This document shows, piece by piece, positions 1 through 12,700 of a stretch of 64,000 bases of DNA; position 1 is the stretch's first letter; each line of letters opens with the position of its first letter. Below the pieces are notes generated by a model. It saw only the letters and a program-made list of their open reading frames with translations, had not been told where the DNA came from and made no database searches. A program made the translations under genes and the position numbers. The stretch comes from Pempheris klunzingeri. Taxonomy: Eukaryota; Chordata; Actinopteri; Acropomatiformes; Pempheridae. The stretch is from the NCBI RefSeq assembly GCF_042242105.1, contig NC_092018.1, forward strand, positions 29,109,167 to 29,173,166, read 5' to 3'.

Positions 1-502
1 GAGGGAGAGGGGGCTCAAATGCTCTGCTCGTTACTCTAAACGCTGCCTAATTAATAATGTATCAGAGAGGACGCGCTGAGACACAGCAGGGCCCCTCTGC
101 TTGTCATGAGCACACACACACACATGAACACATTTGGGAAGAGACTGATCAGGCCTCTCCCTTCCCCTCTTCTACAGAAGCCCCCACCCAACGCTCCTCT
201 CAATATTCAGATATAGAAGCAGGAGAGAGGAGGAGGAAATAGACACCAGGCTCTGAATACATGTGTACAGCGCATTGTTGATGAATCCTGCAGCCTGCTG
301 AAGCCCTGTACATACATATATGTACATACTTACCACACAGACTCACAGCCACAAGCAGGCGCTGGGCACAACTCGATGCTTTTGGGCTTTGTTTCCACCC
401 CATGAATTTTCATAAGGGAAATTTTATGGTAAACCAAGCTTGTGTGTATAGAGGGAACGGTGGGAGTGGTGATGGGGTTAGTAGACTCAACTGACACACA
501 CT

Positions 503-505
<3 letters not shown>

Positions 506-535
<30 letters not shown>
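506..535 (+). repeat. (CA)n microsatellite
   Basis: Uninterrupted CA dinucleotides of about 15 units in non-coding sequence. Confidence 0.95.
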
Positions 536-536
<1 letters not shown>

Positions 537-734
537 GCCCACACACATATCCAACCTGGATGTAGCCTGGTCCCTGGGGGGCGATGACAGGTGACACTGT
601 GCTGGTGTTGAGGTAATGGCTCCTCCTGTCCAGTTGAGTCTCTCTGTTCTGTACCACACACACTGTTCCACTTGTGTGAGGGCTTAAAAAACAACCATAC
701 ACATCTTTTTAAAGCGTCTTCTTATTGTATGTTA

Positions 735-737
<3 letters not shown>

Positions 738-774
<37 letters not shown>

Positions 775-776
775 TA
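738..776 (+). repeat. (TA)n microsatellite
   Basis: TA dinucleotides with a CACA interruption near the end. Confidence 0.95.
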
Positions 777-2144
777 GCTGTGATCTAGTGTCATTGTTAC
801 AGACAGTTTGGTTTTTAATGGTGGTGCTTTGTCTATCTGGTCTTAGATTAAAAACAAAACTAAGTATTTGTTCCTATAGAGGATCATTCAATCATTACAG
901 TATGCAGCTATAATCTAGTTATCAATATTACTATATTGCACTATACATATATGTGCTCTAAAACTGATAAACATCCACTTCTGCTCTCTGCCTACTCCCC
1001 TTCTTCCTTCTCTCCCTACCTTACATTTGATTTATTTGCTTCTTTGTTTGTGTTTGTCATATGGAGAGATGTAAATTTAGCCACCCCAAGGGAGAGCATC
1101 CTCACTAGTGACACAAAAAGACTGGAAAAAAAATCAGAATAACATAAGCCACAAAAAGTGACGGGGGGGTGGGAGGAAAAAGTAAAGGAGGGATTGTGGT
1201 TTGAGAGATAGGGGGGGGGGAACAGAGAACAAGAGACGGAGGTTTGAGATGCACAGGACTCTGTAAACAGTTGACGCGTGGGCTGGAAAAATTAACGCTG
1301 CATAAATTGTGCGAAACATGTCCTATTTTCTCTCCCTTTTTTCCTCTGCACCCTCTTTTAAAAGGGTTCAGAATGCAGGGCTGTCAGATGAACGCCAGAC
1401 AGGCATTTTCCGACTTCGTTTGATCCCAGCTCCTTTTAAAAACACTTCCCAATGACAGAGGGGAGGCAGAAAGCAGGTCGCAGTGTGTGTGTGTGAGGTG
1501 CCGGTGGTGAGCGAGGAGGAACGGCAGAGACGAGCAGACAGGAGACACATGTAGACAGACTTTCACAGTTATCACACCCTCATTGACACTGCCTTTATAG
1601 TCCCTGCAACCACCACTTCTTGCTGGGAGAGCGGCGGGGATTTTGTGTCTGATAACTATGTCAGCACCATGGCACATCTGATCTGTGCACACTGGCACTT
1701 TGGTGTTATGGCCAGGGACAGAGAGTGTGCAACACAGGTCAGCTGTTCCACTGAAGGGCCAGTACAAATACAGCAACAAAAGAAACAGAAAAGCTACACC
1801 GACTTTCTAGCAAATGGAAATGAGTTGTATATCAGGCCAGGTGTGAAGGTTTAATGCATGTATTAAGGCCTAATAATTGATATAATAAGTAATAAATAAG
1901 TAATGACGGACAGAAATTTCTTAGTGTGTTTTTCCTTCTGCCTTCTTGCATGAAACAGTTGTGGTTTTTAAGGCCATTCTGTCTAAAACAATAATCTTAA
2001 CTTTTTTCCTCCTGCTGCTGCTATCGACTTCACCCTTTGTGTCAAACTACATCTGCCTCTGCTTGCTTCACCAGCTAATGAATTCCAAACAGAGTGAAGA
2101 AAAGAGAAAAAAAAAAAAAAAAAAGCAGGGCATCTCTCATTGCT

Positions 2145-2356
<212 letters not shown>

Positions 2357-4527
2357 CACAACAACACCATTTCCATTTATAATTTCGATTGTTAATTTGC
2401 ATGAGAAAAATTAGTTGGGTGACATGCGTGATGTTTCCCCCCCCCCCCCCCCTTTCCTTTTCTGCTTAATTTTCCCACTAATTATAAGCAGCAATGGCAC
2501 ATTATTTACATAAATAATTGTTGTTCCTTCTGTTCACTCATATTTTCCTCCTTTCTTTCTTTGTCAGAGTTGTTTTGGCATTTGTCGTCCGCAGGGGCAA
2601 TACTCCGCTGAGAACATTTTCACATCTCTGCTGACTGAAATATCTTGGATCTTGAGTGTTTTCGCCTGATGTTTGTTGTGGTGTTTTGCTGTCCTTTGTT
2701 CAATAAATAGATTCATCCTACATTTTTACTTCCCCTCAAAACTTCTGAACTCTCATAAATAAATATGTCAGTTGTGCGCACTTTTCTACTATTTTTACTT
2801 CAAGACAGATCACTTTTCTGCTTCTAAATCAGAGAAGGTTATTGTATAAGGGATCAAACACAGACCTCGGATGTAAGCAGGAGTTAAGATATTTTTTATT
2901 TGTTTATCGTCACCATTTTGTTACGCCGTTGTATTGTTCCTGTACGTGCATCAAGGGTGGGCTTCAGTTATTGGGAGCAGGATAATAATGGCTTGTGTGC
3001 ATCACAGGTGGAGCTGTAAACTGACCCCCTGCTGTTCAGGGAGCTTTCACAGTTCATCAAGAACAGAACAACCAAACAATTATTATTTGTTATGGAGGCC
3101 GCATTCCACATGTAATGCACACTTCCACACATAACGCCTGGTAATTGATATGGATGTACAGATTGTTCTCAGCAATTCCATGAATTGTGCCTTTTTTGCT
3201 CTTATTCAATAGATGCTTTTCATTAATTAACCCTCAAAGAGAAATAATAATCATTTCAATGTGCTCTTGTGTTGATTGGAATTCCCATGAGGCACAACTC
3301 ACAGTAGTAGGTATACGAAACAATTTAGGAAACTGAAAGCAAAACTTTCCCAAACGTGTGGGTTCATTCACTATATAGAGAAATGTCTAAAACCACTATT
3401 ATATGAGATTATTTACATAATTAAGTATGTGTTATTTCCATCATCACATCCCATTAAGGACCCAAACAAATAATGTGTATCTATATATCTATGTATTTAT
3501 ATAGTTTCATTGTTTAAATAAAGGCTCGGTCATTTCCTAAAACAGCTGGGAGCTGTAAATCTTTGTTGAATATTACTCAAACAGGTGTAAGCAGTTCACT
3601 TGTTGGGGACTATTTTCAGCAACGGATTAATACATCTTTGGTGCCTCAGTGAGCATTTATGGCAGCAAGTAACAATGGCGTTCTACGGCTCAGGAGAATA
3701 AGCTAAATCAGTCAGTACTTGTTAGTAGGATCGATTCATAATTGGTTTTGGTGTTTTTGTTGGATTTGTTTGCAACAAGAAAAATGTAAAATAAAGGCAG
3801 CCGCAACCTTTAAGTGCAATTACTGACAATCACTACGCTCTCAGACTGATGGGTTGTATAATTCCTCTTGCCTTTAATTGTTCTTTTACATCACAGTCCT
3901 GCTAAGCTGAAGTCCCAGTTTGTTCTCGGTAACAAGGGGAGCGGAAAGTCACTGGGAATGAGGGAAGAGGGCTGCGTGTGGGGTACGCACTTATAAATGA
4001 GGGGAGGAAAATGTGCATCAGTAGTGTTGTGAGGGGTGGAGGGCGATCTTCAGAGGCCAATTAATTTGGAATACAAAGCAGTGGTGCAATCTGCTCAGGT
4101 TTCTGTCCGGGTGCGTGGCAAGCTCACACCGGCCATGTCTCTGAGGCATCCAAGATCAAATTAATTTAAACACTCTTCCACCACCACCCCACCTTCAACT
4201 CCCTGAGTTCTACCACCACTTCTCTGCACTCTCCCACTGTCTCTACCCCTTTTTATCTCAACGCTGAACTCTCTATAGAAACATCTCTCCCTCCAATGCA
4301 AATTCATAGTTTTATCCAAAACACAAAATCACTACAAGCAAACACCCACATGCTCTTTCTCTCTCTCCATCCGTGCTCCTCACAGAGTGGCCCACAGAAA
4401 AGAGTCTCTCAACCCAGCCAAAAATAGCAAAGCTTTCCTCCTCAGACTGCTGTCTCTGTGCCCAGCAGAGAGACACACTGGAGTGGCCAAAGCTCAGCCA
4501 CCCATTTCTGGATTTGGTCTTCTAACT

Positions 4528-4532
<5 letters not shown>

Positions 4533-4578
<46 letters not shown>
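4533..4578 (+). repeat. (CA)n microsatellite
   Basis: About 23 uninterrupted CA units. Confidence 0.95.
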
Positions 4579-4580
<2 letters not shown>

Positions 4581-7500
4581 GGGAATCAGGCCATTTGTGG
4601 GTTCAACGGTAAAATCTATACCTGCCAGCACTAAAACTTCTTAATTCTTACACAGTCTTTCAGCAGCATTGTGTGCATTATTTTACTAGTTTATTTCTGC
4701 TCTTTCATGCTCGTTTCTTATGGCTCCAAATTTGTGTTTCTGAAGGTTTTCCATAGTAGCACTTGTAGCAACAGCCCTTACTAGAATCTTAAACAGATCT
4801 TCTCGAACTCATGATGAATTCTGTGCACTCGTGAGGACGAAGGTCTGAATAAGAATGGAAGGAGGAGGAAAATCGTGATATATGTCTGTGCTGATGAAGG
4901 CCAGAGTAAAAGCAAAGAGATAAGGAAGGCTTACAAAGAGAAGAAACCTAATTGTGGAGGAGAGAGAGGGTTGCAAGATTGAGCTCCTCTGTGAGATGGT
5001 TAATTTATAAGACCGGTGGCGGGGTAACGTGACAGGCCAAGTAATGGTAAGGAGTAGTTTGAAAGATTCCTTTGTCTCTCAGGTCAGGCATCCATTCACG
5101 TCACTCAACTCCCTCTTCTATCTTCTTTTTCTCACTCTCCTTTTTTCCTTTTCTTGTTTTTTTTTTTAAAGTCTCTCTTCCTCAGTGGACACTCTTGCAT
5201 TCCAACCCCTCGCAGAAGTAATCAATCTTAATCATGGTAATGAAATATTTGCCTTGGCTCTGCCAGGTAACAGCATCTCTGGCCTTGGTCGAGTTGTGTC
5301 CTGTTTACACTAAAGCCAAGGAGGTCTTTTACCTCAGACAGCCAAGGTGGGATGAGGGACACTCTGTCGGCGTTTTTAGAAAATGATGCACATTATGATT
5401 CGGTTATATTTTATGTTTTTATTTTCTGTTTAACCTCCATTTTTATTCATGGTAAATCTGACAAGTTCCCTCTCTCTTGTTGAAGTCAGCCTATCTCACT
5501 CAGTCACCCTTGCTCTCTCTCCCTCGCCCTCCCTTTTTCTCCCCCCCCCTCTCTATCTGTACTTCATTGCCAATGCAGGGAGCATAGCTGCAGCCATAGA
5601 CCTCTGCGTGGAAACACCCAGCAGACAAGAAAAATGACGGCCGGCGCAATCTCATTTTCTGAGGGGCTGCAAGTCAGGCAGGAAATGGCTATTATTCCAT
5701 CGACACTGTCGGTATTAAGTTATTTCCTTCTCTAAATACGAGAATGTTCATGAATATCTATTGAGTTCCAGGTGCGAGCGCTGGAGGTTTTGTCGCCACA
5801 CACTCGGATGATTGCAGCCCTATATTCTGCCCGGTGCACGCTCACTTCTGAGATTGAAGTGAAAGACAATGGTAGTGGAAATTGGCTAATAAATCCAGAG
5901 GAGGCAAAGCGGCTGTTTGAGCAATACTGCCAGCTCATGCATGCTTTTTAGGAAGAATAAAACCTCCTGGCTCTCCTCAACCTTATGCTTTTCTAAAAGG
6001 AGTTGACCAGGGTAAATGGTCCTTCACCAGGCCCAAGAGATGTTCTCAACAGCTTTGCTTATGTTGGTAAGAACACAATAATGCAATGTGGACAAAAGGA
6101 CGGCACACTATATCTACATGTACGCAGCATCTGTATTTCGTAGGAATGAGAGCGTACATTTCCGCCAACATGTACGACACAGTGACACAGAGAGCGCAGC
6201 ACGGAAAGAGAAGAACCTCATGACACAACTAAGGGCCATTTTTGTATTTGCCCTGCATGCGATTCTTTCATTCTGCTGTTGGCTGTGTACATTGTTTATC
6301 ATGAATCAGAGCCATAATGCTGCCAGTTAGGAGCAGAGCAGGGAGGTGAGAGCCGGACGAGGTCGCAGTGGTCAGGAGTGCAAAGACCAAGGGAAAACTA
6401 TAGGATGATGACCAGCAGCCAATCTAGGATTTGAGTGACCAGTTACCTCCCACTGCACAGCAACACAGAGGGCAGCCAGCAGAAAAAGAGGGAGAGCTAT
6501 GGAGCTCTGCTTACATGTGTCCAGTCGGAGGCAGTCCATCGTGGAGAAGAGACGGGGGCAGAATTGATTGAAGGTGGTGGACCATAAATGAAGGTATTGA
6601 TTTCGGGGTCAGAGTCGCAGGATGAGGTCTTGAAATAAATTGAAATAAACATATCAATACATCAAGTATATTACACCCCGAGCACACACATACACTCTCG
6701 CAGATATATTATGAGCCTTGTTTAGCCTAATAGATGGTTGATTAATGCACATGTAATGGCTTTTATAGATAAATGGATGAAATAAGCAAACTAGGCCATC
6801 ATTTCTAATTATGATCATTTCAAGCATCTGTTTTTGTGAGGAATATTACATGCTCACTGATTTGGGTGAATTAGGGATTACTGACTATCATGGGGAGATG
6901 ATTTTTTTTATCTCTTGGCAATATCTGTAATAATGCAGGCGCTGCAACACAGCTTGCGTTTCTTTATGCAGTCATTATTTTCAGTTTGACAAAATCAACT
7001 GTGGTGAGTGAATTAGCGCCCTTCGAAAATGTAGATTTAAAACACAAATTTGAGAATAAAAAGGATTTAATAAGAAGCAGGTGTGAGTGATACGAGTCAC
7101 TTTTTGAAATTTGACAATCCATCTCATCTGCATAATAAAAGAATAAAGAGAGCACTATAAAGTGAGCACTCAGGAAAGGTTAAAGCACTTCCAATTTATG
7201 GGTCAGAGGGAGACGCTTCAGCTGGAAGAGGGGGAGAAATTACTTGGCCGGGAAACCAACAGAATCTCAGTGTAAAGACATGGCAGCCAATTAAGAGAAA
7301 GGTCAGACAATAAAAGAGGAAGCCGCACAGTAAAGGCTCTACACACAAGGCATCTCCTCCTTTTTCAACAATCTCTCACTCCACAATCTCTCTGCTGCTC
7401 ACAAAATGTCTTTATGTCTTTCATAACGACAATTTGTTTTATGAACCACAATTCATAGATGATTATTCAGATGAATAAAAGTTTATGTCCAGCTGCAGGG

Positions 7501-9479
7501 GGACTGGCAGCTCAGTCCTGTTCAAGCATTACTGTATATTGGATTAAACAGAAACTTTCTGAGGAGGAATTAAATCAACATGCTGTATACAAAAGGCCTG
7601 TAAATCCACAGAATGATCTAAGCTGCTAAACCAGACCAACATGACTTCAGAATAATCACCTTGCTTAAATGTCTGTAGCTATAAAAATATAACAAATGGG
7701 CACACCAATTTTGCCTCATCTAAAATCAATGTAGCCTTGCAGTGTCTGTCTAATAGAATACAGACTGTGTCTCTTTTGTTTGAATAAAAATGTCATTGCA
7801 TAAATACTTTAAACCTCCTCCCTTTTCAGACTCCCTACCAGAGCCAGTTTCTGCTACATGACCTCACTTGAAAATCCAAAACAACTGGCGCTGCATGAAA
7901 ATAAAAAAAGTTACCCACATGACCACACAATCATACTTCAAACTGCACCGCCTGAGGATGATTTCAACATCAGATTGACTTGTTTTTGTCCAAATGCTAA
8001 CTCATGCTAATAAAGACCCTAAAAAGATACTTCTGTATCCTGTGCCAGTTTAATTTTACCAGGAGTTAGGTTCTGCAAAATTGTTGGTTTAGAAATGTTT
8101 TGCTGTCAATTGTTTTTGTTGAGTCTACTACATTAGGGTGCTAGAGTGTAAAAAACAACTACAGTGGCAGTGACTCACGGCACCTGGTGTTGGGAGAAGA
8201 TCTATGATGGGGAAGATTTCCTCAAGGTTCAGTTGTGGACCAGTGACCAAGCGATCAGTCGACGACAGCTATGTGGTAAGAAGATATTGAACAGGGCTTA
8301 AAAGGAGATACAGAGTTGGAGAATGTTGTTTCACTTCAGGTCAAATAATCTGAACATAGCTGTAAGCATGTCCGGGCTATGGCCAAAACAGCGGCTCTGA
8401 GTAGTGGGGCTAACGGGTCGCATGTGTATTCGCCAAGAGAACACCCCAATCAATCTCTTAGTGGTGATGGCTGTTCTATTGAGAGTTTCTTGATGAAGCA
8501 CAGCGGGCTGTCAGAGCCTGCGGCCTTGGTAAAGATCCCTAGAAAGTCAGTTTGACTTAATTGTCTTTCTCTTCAGAGGTTAAGCACTTGAAGAGGTCAG
8601 GCCATCTGCAGATGATGAATTAAAGGAACCTGATGAAATGTTCAGGTTTCTCAGAGAGAAGCACAGTGTAGCCCTTACACACTTTCTATAGTCATCAACA
8701 ACTGCAGGGTGGAAATGTCTTTAAATACACATGCACGGTGGCCCAGATCCTTCGCTCTGCCCTAAAGCAAAAGCCAGACATGAAAGGATTTCACTCCCAG
8801 AAGGCAACTTCGTAAAACGGTTAGGAAGAAGCCATAGTCCTCACTTTCTGATGTGCCTTAGGGGGCTATTGCTTGGTCTCTACAGGACAGACACAGTAAA
8901 GCTAAGAAGAGCAGGAGCGTATTATGTGATAGTGTGGGCAATGGAGGTCAGGGTACAGGTAGTGCACAAGAGAAGTCATCTGATACACTAGCTGGAAATC
9001 CTTAAAGTGGTTTCTGAACAATGCAAAGCTGTCAGGGAGTTAGTCAGTGTGGTGAGGGTAGGAGTCGTGTTCAGAGAAAAAAGTTATACAAAGGTGGGCA
9101 GCTTAGGCCAAAATTCCAGTCAGATGAATCTGAGGTCACAGAAAGATATAGAGCAGGAAGACAAAGAGAACAACAAACCAGCCTGGAAACCACAGAAGAG
9201 CCAGCCTGGTATTCATGTAATTAAGAGATGTAGGGAGTTGGCTATTGCCAGTTGATGTCATTTTTACGACTTTGCAGCTATTACAGGAGGTTTCTGGAAG
9301 GATTTCCCCAGCTGGCAGGTCCCTGACATGATGTAATCAATGGATGACAGTCAATGGACACAAATATGTCAAGAGTCCTTTCAACAACTGAAAGGAAGAC
9401 TTACCAGTGCTTCTCTAATTGGTCATGCTGACTTCTCTCTCCCCGAGGAGGGATAAAATGTATGATTGCATATGCCAGT

Positions 9480-9790
9480 AGGAGATTGAAAAGTTCCCAT
9501 TGCAAAAATAGCCAAACTAAGCCTCTGAATGACTACAGGTCAGTAACTTGGATCTCACCAGTTACAAAGTCATTTGAAAACATGATTAAGGGTGAACTTT
9601 GGGACAGGACGGCATGTCATCTCAATCCATTACAGTTTTAAAATTGAACCAGCAGGGGGGTTCAGGATGCAACTATAACTCTGCTTAACTTCATTTTAAG
9701 CACTCAGAGGGAAGTAAGAACCACGCCAGCCTTGTTTGTATTTACATTTCTCTTGATTAACTTCAACATCAAGGCTGCGTTCTCTCTCCT
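9480..9790 (+). mobile_element. decayed non-LTR retrotransposon (LINE) reverse-transcriptase fragment
   Basis: Plus-strand reading gives DYRSVTWISPVTKSFENMIK, then GELWDRTACHLNPLQF, QQGGVQDATITLLNFIL, and REVRTTPALFVFTFLLINFN. This resembles the fish LINE core (DYRPVALTS..KxFE..DPLQFAY..GVxDA..LL..FxDFSSAFN). A stop codon interrupts it and the catalytic region is degraded. The family (Rex/L2/jockey-like) cannot be fixed. Confidence 0.6.
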
Positions 9791-12700
9791 CTCCTACACA
9801 TCCAGACCATCCAGAGTCCAGACCCTGTGTATGTAGTACAGAAGAAAACACATACCCAAGGCTAGACCAGAGACAGGAGGGACAGAGAAGTAACGCTTTT
9901 GACCAAAGTTGGCACGCTGATGTCGCTCCGACAGAAAAGATGACACTGTGCTCTCAAATGCGTATTGGCCGCATTTCTATTTATTTATCTCATGTTTCAG
10001 ATCAATTGTTCCAAAAATGTGTTATTATTTCCTTTAGAATATGACATGGCAAGTAAGCAAAAATTGTGAATTTGTGGTCTCTTTGTGTTATTGGGATGAG
10101 CCATTCTAGTTATTATTTCTCCACTCTTTTTTGTACTAGCATACTTACTTTTGCAATCTTTTGTTGGTTATCAACACTACTGTACAAAATACACCTTAAG
10201 CAGACTACATAGGTCTAATTGTTACAGCGTAGGCTCATGGAGGAAAGTCCTCAGCTGGTACTGATTTAAATTTTACACAAGAACTGCATAAAGCAGAGAG
10301 CCTTCTGTATTAAATATTTTATCATTCATGTCAACTGAACACCAAATTTTCATGTTCAGATTGAAGAGCCATAAACTATGTTTCTTTTCGTCTCCTGTGC
10401 TGATTTAATTTCACCAGGAAGATTTTCCCGGAGGATCAATGGCTGAGAGTATGTGGAAAAGCAATATTAATCTTTAAACCTGAAATAACTGATTTTTTTT
10501 CCCCTTGGGCAAGCGTGCTAGCAAGCACTTGCTTGTTTTATACATGTACATGACCAGTTTGCTCCACCGCATCTTGGACTTCAGCCACAGAAAGCCAGTG
10601 CATTCTTCATTCAGTGCTAATGAACAAGTCGGGAATTAAACAGCTATTGTAATAATCGCAATTGCAGCAGTTAATCTGTCTGCTGTCTCACTAGTCTCCA
10701 AGCCACCAGAAAACAGTAATTTAACCACGTCCATTAAACTCCAGCAGATACACACATGCACATGCACACATTGTGAGAGTGATTTAAAATGCTTGGTGGC
10801 TGGTGAGGTTAAATGCCTCTCTGCAGTTTTGTCATGAATAATACGGAAAACGCTTGTGGAAATAAAAAGGTTTGAGATATTATTCTATTCCCTCACAATC
10901 TCCCTGTCTGTCCCACTGTGAAGAATGCGATCATGTATGCATTTCTGTGTCTGTGTATATTTCTTGTTTCATCACCTCCATATCACAGCACCGGCCTCCT
11001 GTCCCTCCGGGGCCTTGAGGCCGGCCTCTCAGCTTCAGCAACAACATTACAGGTCGCTCCACTAGACCTGCCCAGCAGGAAGTGAGATCATCATGGCTGT
11101 GAAGTAGACTCAATTTGAAAGGCTTCTGGTTTCTCCTTCCTGCTCCCCTGGACACAGCCTTTGCCTTCACCGAAGGGCCAGTCAACCGTGGCCTCGGTTC
11201 CCTGCCTCATTTGCCGAATATAGTTTCTGTTTTGTCCAAGTGGTGGCAGGTGGGGGTGGTGGAGTTGTCAGGTCCTGCTCTTCTCAGAAAGGAAGGAGCG
11301 TACGGGGGAAATACTATCACGGTGGAGCATATGCGCTCAAAAGGATGAGAGTCTTTTGGAGTCCTAGATTACATTTGCCAAGGTAATGAGACAGAACAAA
11401 AGCTGTCTAATATCAAGCTGTTCCAATGTATTCCTCATGTACTTAACACTGCTTTTTTTTCCTGGAGGCTGAGAACCAACAGTGATTATACAGCATCTTT
11501 CTTCTGTAAGAAACCTGGGGGAAAATGTGATATTTGTGAAGTTGCCGCCAAAAGAAGAACTCTAAAAAAGACACCTAAATAAACAACTAAAACAATACAA
11601 ATTAAAAACAGTTACAATACCTTTCAAAAAGACATTTGAATATAAATTGTTGCTTAACTATACAGAATAATTATAGGTTTAGTTTTAATTTAGCACAGAA
11701 TTCTGGAAATAATTATCTTTGTTTGACCAGTAAAAGTCTGGCCAAAACTGATTATTGTTCATTTAAGACAAAAGTTCAATGACATGAATACATGGCATCA
11801 GTGACACCATGCCCTGTCCTTGCTTTCCAACCCTTTCCGAGCAGCTGGCCAGGCACATGGGCACGGGAGCGTGGCATGAGGAATGACATGTGTAATGGGA
11901 AGTGGCGTGACAATTAGGGTGCTTATGTGGTACTGGAGGTGGGCTGGGTGTGGAAGGGCAGCCAGGATCGCTGCTGCACTAAAAACTGGCATGATAGGAC
12001 CCTAACACGCAACAAAATGTAGAACACATCCCCTCCTGTGCACCTTAGCATTTTTTCTGGGCATGTAATATCAGTCAGCAGTAGTTTAGCAAGATGATAA
12101 TGTTGCATTATGTTACTTAAAACATGTCATATTTCCATAAAATGAGTTTGTAGAAAAGAATCTGGACATTTGGGGCTGAATACAGGTCACAGCCTCATCA
12201 GACTGAGGCTCACTGCCAATTACACCGACAGCAACTTACTGCCAAAAAGGACAACGCAACAATGACGTATGAGAGTGATGAAGAGACGGCAGGAGGGAAA
12301 TCAGCAGCATCTACAAGTAAGAAAAAGCTGAGTCTGAAAAATCAAAACACATTTTTCCCCCTCAAAGGTATAACAGCTCAAGGTGGCTCTTTGACCTCAG
12401 CAAACCACTTGCTTTTCTCTACTGCAAAGCATCCTGATCGTGGGTAGTGACAGCACCCTGACACCCTGTCGCCTCCCCGCTCTCTCTCCAAGGAGCTCCT
12501 TCGTCGCATGTTTCTCATCTCTGAGCCTCCGGAGCTGATAGGTGAACAACCGCCACTGTCCTGTCTGGTGCCTGTCTGTTTACTCCCCCTCCATTTTCTT
12601 TCTTTTTTAAGATTATTTTTTGGGCATTTTATAAATAGAGATAGTGTAGACAGGCAGGTAATGTGAGGAGAGAGAGTGGGGGGGGTGATCTGCTGGAAAC

